64,000 bases of DNA from Istiophorus platypterus (taxonomy: Eukaryota > Chordata > Actinopteri > Istiophoriformes > Istiophoridae). The notes beneath the pieces are model-generated. The model was given only the letters and a program-made list of their open reading frames with translations, ran no database searches and was not told the DNA's origin. Within the stretch, counting starts at the first letter, position 1, and each line of letters opens with the position of its first letter. Position numbers and translations under genes: made by a program. Location: positions 12,583,527-12,647,526 of the forward strand of contig CM029126.1 in the NCBI GenBank assembly GCA_016859345.1, read 5' to 3'. This document shows positions 1 to 30,439 of the stretch, piece after piece.

Positions 1-208
1 AATGAATGAATTAACATGATCACTGTCAGTTCACATGATTATGTCATCATTTCACTAACACTATTTTCATCCAACTACTGCCTGGGCATTTGCATTTATT
101 GTTGTGGTACTATAACTTGGTTTAATGAGACCTCAGCCTGTAAAAAGACGTGATACAATAATGTCAGTTAATGATTTACAGCCCATAAAGTTTTAATCAG
201 AAACGGCC

Positions 209-1525
<1,317 letters not shown>

Positions 1526-1909
1526 CAGTTAAAATGGACACTAACATTTTCCATTATATGATCATTAAATTTGATGTAATGTCACAATTTCAACTGGCAT
1601 CCCTGAAAGATGAAGATACAGTAAAAGGTAACAGCAGTGTTCCATCTGCTGCCTCCGATGCTGAGTTATGACTTTTCCATTACTGCAGTCACTGATCTGA
1701 GCACTGTAGAATTTATCACATTAATAACTGGCACTCTGTCCATCTCTTCAAGGTTTTCACTCTGACTGATTTATACCTAAAACACTATTACTTTCAACTG
1801 ACACACAATTTGGCTACAAATAATCTCAGATTTCATCACCTTCCTATCTCTCTCCCTGTAATTCATTTTTAACATCCACTTTTGTCCCTGTCTCTCCCTT
1901 TCTCTGCAG

Positions 1910-3656
1910 GGGCTCATCTGAACCCAGCTGTGACTCTCAGCTTCTGTGTGTTAGGACAGGTGCCCTGGAGAAGGCTGGTGCCCTACTGCCTCTCCCAGCT
2001 GCTAGGGGCTTACGTGGCATCAGCGCTCGTGTACCTGGTGTACTATGGTTTGTCTGTCTGGCATCTCAAATGCTTATATCGTCAATCTGCATACATAGTC
2101 ACTTTCATAAACTTTTTTTTTTTCGATGTTCGCCACATAACATACATTCTGATTCCATCTCAGATGCTATTATGGAGTTTAGTGGAGGAGTGCTGACTGT
2201 ATATGGCCCTAATGAGACTGCATCTATATTTGCCACATATCCCTCAGAGTACATGACTTTAGGCAGAAGTTTCCTTGACCAGGTCAGTTTGGAGTATTGA
2301 TGTAAACTTTAGGGAGTTGTCCAACAGCTGCTCTACTCATTATTGCTGTATGCTGTGCATATATATTTCATTAGGTAGTGGGCACCGGCATGCTGATGCT
2401 GTGCATCCTGTGTTTGAATGAAAAGAGGAACACCCCTGCTCCCTCAGAGCTGATTCCCGCTATAGTGGGAGTGATTGTCCTGGGGATCTCCATGTCAATG
2501 TCAGCTAACTGTGGCGCTGCAATAAATCCTGCTCGGGACCTGGGGCCACGACTCTTTACACTGACTGCAGGCTGGGGCACCGAGGTCTTCACGTAAGTAT
2601 CTTGTCTTACTTGTACAGCGCACATGGAGACCCCTCAACACATAAAGTCTTCCAGGCAGATGACTTAAGAATTCATACTTCTTATCAAATCGTTTGAGGC
2701 CTGGTTAATGAGGCTACAAAATTCATACATACAGTTTTGGTGACATTTGAAAAGGGACATGCTTTGTCATTTTTACTGGTCTTTGTCAGAAAATCACTGA
2801 CAGTTAGAGCTATATTCTGCAGAATCAAAGGACGATGAAGTGTCAGCTTGCTAAGCACATCAGAATCTGACCTGTTGTTGGTTCCATATTGCATCTTGTT
2901 ACTCTACATCATCTTGCAGTCCTGTAGCTCTTCTGTAGTTCCACAGCTTTTAAACACTCTTTGTACTTGATGTAACGCATTTAAAGCGGAATTGGTTGGT
3001 TCTTGACAACTAGGGAGCAGAAAAACAGCTCTGTGACAGAAACACGAGCCTCCATAATATCCCTTTGTAAAGCTGCTATGGCTGACATGTTAACAAACAA
3101 TTGTCTAAGCACACATCCACCAGACAAAGAGTAATGTTATTATTGCTTTGGAATGGTGTTTTTGGTCTCCTAATAAATCTATACTAAGTTCAATATTCAC
3201 TAGAACTCTAAGCTCTGTTTTGGGCTGAACCAACTGAGGAGAATGTTCAACTTTGTTCAGCAGCTGGTGCTGAAAGTCCCAAACATTTGATTCAATGTCA
3301 TATACTGATTGAATGCTAATTTAGGCAACTTTAGACAAGAACTAGACATGTCTAAATTGCTTCAAAAGCAAAAACGAAATACTGCTCTCACAGTCATTGC
3401 TATATTCATGAATTTCTTTCTCCTGTTAATTTGTCTGCTCTCCAGGTGTTACAACTACTGGTTCTGGGTACCTCTGGTGGCCCCACCTATCGGAGGTGTT
3501 TTAGGTTCTTTCCTGTATTTGATCTTCATCGACTGGCACCTGCCTGACCCAGACCACCCTGAGAACCTCTCCACTCTCTCCACTATCAGTGACAAAATCA
3601 AGCAGTCAGCCACCACATGGGAAACTGGAGAAGAGCTAAAAACTGCATATTTCTAA
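1910..3656 (+). CDS. aqp10: Aquaglyceroporin, aquaporin-10 (3' part; first exons lie left of the window)
   Basis: Membrane channel for water, glycerol and other small solutes. Four exons are visible: 1910-2047, 2164-2282, 2375-2592 and 3446-3656, all with GT-AG borders and matching phases, giving 228 codons and a TAA stop. The first begins inside the loop carrying the first Asn-Pro-Ala box (HLNPAV). The third carries the second box in the form NPARD, whose Asp marks glycerol-conducting aquaporins. Hydrophobic segments for the later transmembrane helices follow in the expected order, ending with WFWVPLVAPPIGGVLGSFLY and a short polar tail. Human AQP10 is about 300 residues, so roughly the first 75-80 residues, on two upstream exons, are missing from this window. 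Family membership (aquaglyceroporin) is certain from the motifs. The name aqp10, rather than aqp3, 7 or 9, rests on sequence resemblance (for example ETASIFATYP) and on the neighbouring atp8b2 and il6r. I cannot tell the a from the b paralogue. Confidence 0.92.
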
Positions 3657-4026
3657 ATGTTACCATTATTTAAAAAAGGGTTAGACAAAGCTGTTTTTTG
3701 GCAATCATGCCCAATATAGACAGAAAAGACAGTGATGTGGTTGTGAATTATCATTGAGAGAGCGGAAGCAAATATCTGAGGTTAACCACTTTTGAGACAC
3801 AAACACATCTTGTGATCTTCTGTTAGGAAAATAGCAGGGACAACACTTTTTTAGTTTGATCTAGCTAGTGAGTGTCCTAAACACAGCCACTAGGGGCTTA
3901 GACAGCTGTGGTACTGATTGTGAGATAATACTGTTTACACTAATGTCTATATTCTTTGGAATATTGATTTATTCTTATTAAATTATATTACCGAGTTGTA
4001 TTTACTTTTTTATGAAATTAATATTC

Positions 4027-4032
4027 AATAAA
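4027..4032 (+). promoter_or_regulatory. aqp10: Poly(A) signal of aqp10
   Basis: Canonical AATAAA about 370 bases after the aqp10 stop codon, in AT-rich sequence. It is the first such hexamer downstream, which implies a 3' UTR of roughly 390-400 bases. Confidence 0.7.
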
Positions 4033-4159
4033 GTTTTATTTTGAAAAATAATACATAAATTTCAGACTTAACTGCAGTTTTATTTAAATTAATTCAACCG
4101 TTAGCGTTACTGTCTTGATTTTTGTATAAAAGTGTAAGGATAAACTAAGTGTTCATGAT

Positions 4160-4560
4160 AATGTAAGTGAGCCCTTCGATTTAATGACTAGACAAACCTC
4201 CTTCGGCAGCAATAACCTCAAACAAGCATTGTGGATCAGATCTGCACAATGTCCAGGAGAATCGTTGGACCAGTCTTCGTACAGAACTGCTTTAGTTCAG
4301 CTATGTCCTCTGGACATCTGATGTGAAAGGCCGGAGGAAGCAAAGCAGCCCCCATTCATGATGCTCCCTCCAGTGTACTTCACCTTTGGGATGTTAACCA
4401 GCTCCAGTCATTCCTTTAAGCCCTCTGGGCCTCTTCTAAGGAGAGTAGCCACAGAACTAAATCATCTCCATTTATTTACAGTTTTTCTGACAATGGCCCT
4501 TTGTCACCCTTTCCAGCTTTATGCAAATCACTCTTTATCATAAGTCTTCTGAGAGGTGTG
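4160..4560 (-). mobile_element. Decayed Tc1/mariner-type transposon fragment
   Basis: Read on the minus strand, 4341-4392 encodes a degraded version of the Tc1 transposase signature (Gly-Gly-Ser-Ile-Met then Gly-Cys-Phe-Ala), where intact elements have GGGSIMVWGCF. The plus-strand phrases around it, such as the segment on missing-site 'cctccttcggcagcaataacctc' type at 4198-4220 and 'ccctttccagctttatgcaa' near 4508-4527, resemble the antisense of Tc1-like elements widespread in fish. The segments are closer together than in a full element, so large internal parts have been lost, and the frame is broken by stops. No inverted terminal repeats or TA duplications could be confirmed. It is an immobile relic. 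Confidence 0.75.
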
Positions 4561-6359
4561 GATGCAAAATCAGATGCTTCTTGTGAATAACAAACTCAAA
4601 ATGTCTGAGGGTTCTTTCTAAATTAAAGAGGTTCTAACCCACATAGCCAGTCTTAATTATTTGACTTGACTACAGGTCATTCCTGACTCTGAATAGCTAT
4701 TCTATTGATGTCATTAGCTGAGGGGTTGAAATAAATTTTCCAACCTACAATGTGAATGTTTCAATGATGAATTCAGTTTTTAGAAGAGCAAAAAACAAAT
4801 ATTTTGTGTGTTACTGCGTACAATAGATTGTGTTTGTTCATTGATGTAACTTAGATTAAGATCTTACTGTATTTTAAAACAAGTTTATAAAACCTAATAA
4901 ATAAAATGCATATATGTAAGTAATTCCAAATAATTCATTTAGTTTTCCTTGCCACTGAATATGATGATGTACATATCCACTTTATTCAGCTGAAATCCTT
5001 TGATGTCCTTTTTAATGTGTACTCTACTGTGTACAAAGTGAAGACAGTCATTTCAGGAAACCTCTTTTGAAGTACCATTTTCAAGCATCAGCGAGTCTAC
5101 ATCCCTTCATCTGTGTTTTAGATTGTTTTTGTCTCTTGAGTCCATCTGGAATATGCTCAAGAGAATGTTGTGAAATAGGCTGATTGCAGAGTAATGATAT
5201 TTTTAAACCTCTGAGGCAAGTTCACAAAGGTCAAGATTGTATTCATCTTTGGCTCTGCGCAGTTGACATTGTCACAAGCTACATGTGACATGAATTCATA
5301 TACAATAACTCAACAAGCCTCTTACTTAAACATGATTCTCATGCCCTCCACATAATGGAAAAATAGGTGAGTAGAGAGTTTCAGGTAAGATTACTATATA
5401 ATAAAATATGAGAACACCCTAAAATGACCTTATTTTCATTCTGATTCCTCTCTAAACACTTTTAGTTTGCGTTGATGGATTGCTCTCAATCTACATTTGA
5501 AAGGGCTTTACCACACCAAACCTTTATTGGACCAAGAAGATGAAAAGAATTGCTGCTCTGGAGACTGTGAGGCTTTTCATAAAATACCTTTCATATCTTC
5601 ACCCAGGGATTCTTAGATTTATACAGAGAATAGAGGACAGAAAGAAAATGTAAACAATGTGAGACAGCCTCTTGATTTCCCCTCCTTCTCATAGTATTCA
5701 CTCTGAAGAAATATTCCAACTCATCCTCCCCCTGTTAACTTTCTGACTTTAGCAGCTAGGATCGTGTCAATGAGCATATCTCTGCATGCTACAAACCTTT
5801 ATTTGAATATCAAACTTAGCCTCAGGGTCTAATCTTCATCCTGCAGCACTTGATTCTGTGAAATAGGATTAAATTCTTACTTTACAGCTTTGATCTATTT
5901 AGCAACAAGAATGAGTGAATTTGCAGATAATATCACACATATCATTAAGACATGTAAATACTGTAATTTTTGAATAAACAGATGCAGTGTAAGTTCACAA
6001 AGGAATGTCAAGTAATTTTTTGCATTACGATGGGCACAATGCAGATGTTGCGACCTTGAGCAGTGCACAGATGTTGGATGGGATCCTGCTGACCGAGCAG
6101 TAGAGGGCGGTATGACACAAAAGGGAGGGGGAGGCATGGCAAAGTGTATGTGCAGGCTGGTAAAGCAGCAATAAATTATATGTGTAGATTTAAAAAAACA
6201 AAACAAAACAAAGGAATAATAATAATTTTAAAAAAAAGACACATGCTATTGCAGCTTCAGTTAAAAAGAAAAAATGAAAAGTTGTGTTTCCATACATTGC
6301 GCACAAAAACCTAAGAGATCTCCACTGGCGCTGGGGGAGAAGTCAGGCCCTCAGTGACT
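4561..6359. other. Intergenic DNA between aqp10 and the atp8b2 upstream region
   Basis: AT-rich sequence with short homopolymers and no open frame showing protein-family resemblance. Predicted open frames here (for example 5895-6206 on the minus strand) have no splice context or recognisable motif. I see nothing further in it. Confidence 0.6.
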
Positions 6360-6645
6360 TCAGGCGCAGGATTCTGTTTCAGGAAGTGCAGATGGAGACG
6401 GGGAAGGTGAAGGAGGCGTAGCCCCTCCCCCCCCCCCCCCCTCCATCACCAACCCCGGCACGGTGTCTCCAGCGCGTCCCCGGTGCCAAACCTCACCCTC
6501 CCACCTCAGTGGGCTTCTGTCACCGCGGGCCAGCGTCACCTCAAGCCCCGAAACTTCATCATGGCCACGGCGGGAGGAACAGCGAGGACGCCTCAAGCAC
6601 AAACCTCTTTATAACGCCAACTTATAGAAAGAAAGAAAGAAAAAG
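6360..6645 (+). promoter_or_regulatory. atp8b2: GC-rich segment, candidate distal promoter and non-coding first exon of atp8b2
   Basis: An isolated GC-rich, CpG-containing patch in otherwise AT-rich DNA, with a run of cytosines near 6427-6442. It ends in a good splice donor (AAAAG, then GTAGGT, with the intron starting at 6646). No long coding frame runs into that donor: the ATG at 6560 meets a stop within 20 codons. The next exon-like unit on the same strand is 9566-9633, which has a splice acceptor and carries an alternative atp8b2 start codon, so it needs a non-coding exon upstream. This segment is the best candidate. That link is inference; no transcript evidence is available here. Confidence 0.45.
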
Positions 6646-9565
6646 GTAGGTTGTTGTTTCTGGGGCTGTTTTTTTTTTTTGGCGGTGGTTATAGCTGCCC
6701 TCATCAGGGGTTTGCCAGCCGCGCTTTTCGCTTGGCGGACGCACTTTATCAGCAGGAAATATTGACCTGCGTCTCGGTTTTCTTTGTGAAGTGTTCGGCT
6801 CTTATTACTGCACCAGGCAAAGCCGTTTGCATCGAGGCTGCTTTATACGCACAGTAGATGTGGTTGTTGGCTCCAGGGGGGATTTTTAAAAACTTAGTGA
6901 AGCCAGACATTAGTCATCGCATGTTCCCAAACTCAGAATGAAAGTTTTGTTGCCACTGAGCTGTGACCCCAAACATCAAAACTGCGTTACCTGCATTTAT
7001 TATAATCGACGTGTAACGGAGCAATGGACTTAATTAAATTTCTGCCTGAGAAAAATTCACAACTATAATATTGTTAGAGGTGTTCTGTTCTTTTGCTGCT
7101 TCGCTTTGTTGGTCTGTTCTTCCTGATGAAAGTAGTGTAATAGAATTTTAAAGGATTTATTGATATACCAGAAGAAGGTAACAGCCACCCTAAACCCCTT
7201 TAATTGTTGTTTATCAATAGGTAATGTGGTAAGCATATGTAGAGCAGACTCCTCAAGAAACACAGGACTACAATCTGAATTCAGATCAGGCCAATCACAT
7301 GCTGGTTTAACTTTGTAAGTTATTTAACTCTTTTGTTATGGATGTCATGCAGATATCAAATTATATTCATATTTATTGTAGTATAAAAAAGGAGGGGATT
7401 CAAATCGCCAAGAGCATAATGGTTTATCATTATTAGTTATTCTACTCTTTTTTTGTTTCGGTTTCTCATTTTGTTTTTCTTAAGATTTTATCAGCATTTT
7501 AGTATTTTGTTAGTTCATCAGAGGAGATTAGAAACCTTGATAAATACTCTGAGGTCCACCCAAACCTTCTTTATTAATATGTGAGGACAGAAGGTTTGTT
7601 GAGTGTGCATATCCTGTGTCACATTGTGCACAGCAGACACCGGGGAGAGATGATTTCTAAACAAAACAGGACACATCTAATGCCCATTCTTTTACTAGGC
7701 ACGTAAGAACTAGGGAGGAAATATTTAGTCTTTGTAGAAATATAATTTCTTCTCAAGACAGAAACCACACAACCTTCCCTCAGATCCGCTTTCAATTTGT
7801 TACAGTCATTCTAAACATTTGAAGTTTCAGTTTTGTCCTTCTGTGCTTCTTTCTGAAAGCAACTGGCGAGCTGCCCTAAGCTTGTAGTTTATTTTGAACT
7901 GGTTGTCATGCATATATCACAGAAACATTCTCTTTCAATACATTGGTAGAAGAGACTAATAAACCTTTAAAAAATCCTGAGGTTAGCAAGGTCAACAAAC
8001 ATTATTATTATGTGAAGAGAGAGAATATACTATGAGAGATTTTCTTACCAGAGTACGGCTGATGTTGGGTAGAATCACTTAAAAACAAAACAAAATGAGG
8101 GGTATCAACACTATCAGCCTATCTATAGATGTATTTTTTCTAATCAAAAAGAACACAACCCATCTTCAGAGCAGAGAAATTACTAGAGGTGCAGATTTAT
8201 TCTGCATTATCTGAGGAGATATACAATACTGGAAAATAAACTGAAGTCACGTTGCTGCTACAAATTTTCTAAAACTTCAGCCAGACTTTGGTGAGAGAGA
8301 TGAAAGGATTTTTGCCCAGGGGCCAATAAAGGTGCTCAGATATTCAGTGTGTCCCTGGTGTTTTTCTGCCAGTTTTATTTCATAAGTTCACTGCATGTCT
8401 ATAGGGTTATACAGGAGGCAAGCCACAGTTGAGAGTGAGAGGGAGGGAGGGACATGACAACTAGGAGAGTTGGGAGGTGAGAGAACATAGTAAACAGCTC
8501 TCATTCTCACTCCATATCCTGGATTTGATTGATAAATAGGTAGTGTATAGCGTAGAAGGTGATTGGAAAGCATGCAATAAAATAGAAGAGTGAATGACAG
8601 GGCAAGAGACAATGCTGTAAACTATAGCTGAAAACTGATAAGCTCCTTCTCAGAAGTATCGATTGGTCACTCGCTACCTCAAGCACCCGTCTGGCTTACT
8701 GTTTGTACCTTCTAGCATGTACTACAAACTGGAGGAAAAGATGCATAACACTTCGCCTCTGCACATCTCTCTGCTTCTCCTCACTGTAACTCCGCTGAGA
8801 TACAACAAATTGAGCGTAAGCCATGAGGTGTGTAATAATAACAGGTTGGCATAAATAGAAAGAGAGGAGACAAGTGTCGAGGGGAAAGTGAGAAGATGAT
8901 AGATGGGCCAGAGGAGAAGAGAGATGTTCCGCTGTTCAGGGATAAATGCCACTCTAACTCTCTTTCTCATCCACGATAGGAGGAGACTGATAGTGAATCT
9001 GGCCTGACCCACCAGTCCAAATAAACAATGTGCCACAGAGACAAATTCAGCTCTCTGCTGAATGTCATTTCCTCATTATGGCTCTGAAACACCAGAGATG
9101 GTCTGGTGTGTGTGCGCCTGTGCCTGTGTGTGTGTGTGTGTCTGTCTGTGTCTGTGTCTGTGTGTCTTTGTGTATGTCTGTGCGTGTGTGCAGACACGCT
9201 TGTATTTGTCCTGTTGTGTAATGGTTGTAATGTCTGATGTATTAATAAATCAAAGCAAAGAAAATACATGTTTAACACAGACTGAGACAAAAAAAGGCAT
9301 GATAGCCAATTGAGTGCATCATCTGAATGCAGCAATGCTCACAGTCTGATTTAAAACAAATAAGCTGATTCTATATCACATTTTGTATCAGAAGAAATTA
9401 CTTTCTTCGTATGGTTCTCACTTCACCTTCCTCTTCTATAAGAACTCCAACCCTCAGCTCTCCACTGTGTCCTCCCCAACCCCCTCACCCTCCACTGCCT
9501 CTCTTCATGACTGTGGTTACTTCTCTTCTGTTTCCTTCAGCTCCTCCTCTTTCCCTCCTCTGCAG
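6646..9565. other. Non-coding stretch, probable first intron of the long atp8b2 transcript
   Basis: AT-rich sequence without recognisable genes. It holds a short interrupted TG-rich repeat around 9107-9192. If the distal promoter is real, this whole stretch is its first intron. Confidence 0.4.
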
Positions 9566-9633
9566 ACAGTCCCATGGGCCATAGCAGGAGTAAGCCGGCA
9601 GAGTGGAGATGTTCAGAGAGAGGCCTCCTCCAG
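9566..9633 (+). CDS. atp8b2: Alternative first coding exon of atp8b2
   Basis: A 68-base exon-like unit with a pyrimidine-rich acceptor (ending TGCAG) and a donor (CCAG then GTCAGT). An ATG at 9609 opens the frame MFRERPPP and reaches the donor in phase 1, exactly the phase needed to join the common exon at 15482. The joined N-terminus reads MFRERPPP followed by EEERRVRAND. Human ATP8B2 has two N-termini, one of the form MAVCAKKRPP before EEERR and one beginning MTVPKE. This exon would be the fish counterpart of the first, and 11846-11954 of the second. An earlier ATG at 9574 is in another frame and reaches the donor in phase 0, so it would act as an upstream open frame. What I see are the splice signals, the phase match and the short Arg-Pro-Pro resemblance. 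The splicing itself is inferred. Confidence 0.62.
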
Positions 9634-10859
9634 GTCAGTACCTGACATTAAACACTCTCATTACCATTTTCAAAATAGCTTCCTTAGTGCCAGTGTTCCT
9701 GTTGCCTCACGAGGCCCCTCAGAGTCTGGCCTTTTACCTGATGTTACAAGTTTCTTTAGTGAGTGGATCGTATTCAGTTGGCAATGAAGCATATCACCAT
9801 TCAGGTATAAATACACACAAGATATATTCTAATCTGATCAAATCTAACCAAATCTTAAGGTGTTCAGAGATGCATTATTAGCATACTAAAGACAAGCATG
9901 AATGCAACCATGTGTTTTATCCACATACAGTACAGAATGTTAGCTGAAGCACTTTCATCATATTGTAGACTGCACATTGCATTTTCTCTACCGTATTCTA
10001 CCGTAGCTCTTTTGCTCAGGTTTGAAAGGAAAAAATTGCACATATCAATAGCATAAACTGCAACATTATCTTCCAAAAGCCTCACACTCATGTTCCATTC
10101 AAAATGTAAACACCATCTGATAAATGATTCTTTATGTTATTATGTAAACTTAAATGAAAAAGTCAAATCAGATCACAGTGAGGACAGCAGACATATGTTG
10201 ATACCAGCTGTAATTTTAATCCGACTCACAGCTGCTTGCATTCTGAATAAAAATATGCATAGCATTGCAAAGTGCAAAGGCGATCACAGTTTGGTGGTGA
10301 TTTTACATAAAGTGCAGGGCAGAGCCTCAGACAACTTAGGAGCAGAGATGCATTACCAGATATTAAGCTGCCCCATAAATTGCACATTGACATGTAATTA
10401 AAGGTGAAGTTTGATGGTAAAGTTGTTCTCTTCTACGCTATGCTGTCTTCTTACTTGCATGTTGATGACTTGCGTGCTCAAGTGTGTTGGGGTAGTACAC
10501 AGCATGCAACACCAGCGTGTAATGAATGCCACTGATTTTATGCTGGGTTGTTGTTTTGGGTTTTTTTTTTTTGCCCCTGAGGGTAATTCTTTAGAATGAT
10601 AATATTCACGATAATGTGTGCCATCTACTCGCACCCATCTTTCCTGCGGCTATGATCTGTTCTGTCTAAGGTTTCTTTATCACCCGGTTAGTTTCATTAA
10701 CCTAACTCTGACTATAATTACTTAACATAACATACCCATTTACATTATGCATTAACTGTAATGGATAAGGATTTATTCTGGAGTAATAAGAGTTCATATT
10801 TTTACCCACACGTTATTGTTATTGTTATTGTTATCGTTAATCTTCAGCTTCATATATGC

Positions 10860-11260
10860 GGCCGACGCAGGATCAGGAGGATTCATAGGAGGCGCGAGCG
10901 CGCTCGGCAATCTTCAACGTAGCGGCACGTGGGCCGGCCGCGCGGCACGTGCTCCGGCGCCCGCCCCGCCGCAGTGCACCTTCTCCGTCCGAGCCCGCGG
11001 GAAACCGGACCCCCGCGTGGAGCCACCTTGGCTCCGGGCGCCGCGGCCGACCCCGATCGGCCCGGGCCCGCCAGATCCAAAATGGCGCCCGGTTTCCCCC
11101 CTCGTCCGGACGAGCCCGCGGCGGCCCTGCAGAGGCGGTTGCCACGGTAACGCGCAGCCCGTGCGGTTACGTAATGCCGGAGCGGACGGTGTTTACGTCG
11201 GGGACGGAGAGGATGCAGACCCCTCACGTGAGCCGGTCGATCGATCGATTAGGCCGCTGA
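10860..11260 (+). promoter_or_regulatory. atp8b2: CpG island, main promoter of atp8b2
   Basis: A sharp transition to very GC- and CpG-rich DNA upstream of the MTVPKE start codon at 11846. It contains three CACGTG E-boxes (10926-10931, 10946-10951, 11225-11230), a YY1-like AAAATGGCGCC element near 11079-11089, an RFX-type X-box at 11138-11151 and the palindrome TTACGTAA at 11167-11174. No TATA box is obvious, as is usual for CpG-island promoters. Open frames through this region on both strands are by-products of the high GC content. Confidence 0.75.
11138..11151 (+). promoter_or_regulatory. Perfect RFX X-box motif
   Basis: GTTGCCACGGTAAC is an imperfect palindrome that fits the X-box consensus (GTNRCC, spacer, RGYAAC) with both half-sites intact. 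RFX factors bind this motif in promoters, including those of many ciliary genes. Here it sits in the atp8b2 CpG island. The motif match is direct; binding is inferred. Confidence 0.6.
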
Positions 11261-11484
11261 CGGGATTGAAATAAACAACTGATTTGCGACGATGAGGGAA
11301 AAAAAAGACCCAACTTTTCCCCTCGTGCAATGTAAACGAACCTACAAACTACGTGCGTATTGTGTGTATTAACCTGACGTGGTCGAGGCCCGCGGTGAGC
11401 GATTGACCTTATCGGAGGAAGGAACTCGGTTTTTCTGCAGCAGGAGGGGGAGACACACGGAGCGAGCGATGGACGGCGGACCGG

Positions 11485-11655
11485 GTGTGTGCGTGCGTGT
11501 GTATGCATGCGTGCGGGCGCACACAGGCGCGTGCACGCGTGTGTGTGAGGGTATGTGTGTGTGCGTGTGAGGGTGTGTGTGTGTGTGAGGGTGTGTGCGT
11601 GTGAGGGTGTGTGTGTGTGTGAGGGTGTGTGTGTGTGCGTGTGAGGGTGTGTGAG
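11485..11655 (+). repeat. TG-rich minisatellite with GTGAGGG units
   Basis: A run of TG dinucleotides interrupted at short intervals by GAGGG or CG, giving repeated units of the type (TG)n-AGGG. It lies between the CpG island and the atp8b2 start codon, so it probably falls in the 5' UTR or just upstream. Histidine/threonine-rich open frames on the minus strand are repeat artefacts. Confidence 0.85.
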
Positions 11656-11845
11656 TTTTGGGAGGCGAGAGAGCAGCGGAGAGGCAGGGACGGGACGGTG
11701 CGCCGTTAATCCAACTTGACATGGAGTTGGGACCGGAGCTTCTTCCCCGCGTCCTTGCGGAGACGTGGCGGTCACCCGTCGTCGAGACAGCGCATATTTA
11801 AAGAAAAATTTAAAATCGGGTTAAAGCGTCGAGGTTAAAGCCAAG

Positions 11846-30270
<18,425 letters not shown>

Positions 30271-30433
30271 AACATAACAATAAATGGAATAGTTATTTGT
30301 TGGCCACTGTCCATCAGATGTTTGCACGCACATACAGGATGTGTTCTATGCTTTTCTCGAGTGATACTGAGATGCCAAGAGCAGAGAGGCTGTTGTAAAA
30401 ACATGCAGCGATCTCCCAGCTGATGTGTCTCAA

Positions 30434-30439
30434 AATAAA
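30434..30439 (+). promoter_or_regulatory. atp8b2: Possible poly(A) signal of atp8b2
   Basis: AATAAA about 165 bases after the stop codon. Another copy at 30279-30284 lies only nine bases after the stop and is less plausible as the sole signal. Longer 3' UTRs cannot be excluded. Confidence 0.4.

Noticed and set aside
6360..6602. Minus-strand 80-codon open frame rich in Arg, Gly and Ser
   Set aside because: It follows local GC composition, with no recognisable domain; the segment is better explained as promoter or non-coding exon on the plus strand.
9574..9633. ATG at 9574 as the start of the alternative atp8b2 exon
   Set aside because: It reaches the donor in phase 0, while the next exon at 15482 requires phase 1; the ATG at 9609 fits.
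10816..11775. Several open frames of 70-180 codons on both strands
   Set aside because: They are caused by the GC-rich CpG island and the TG minisatellite; no domain, splice or conservation signal supports them.
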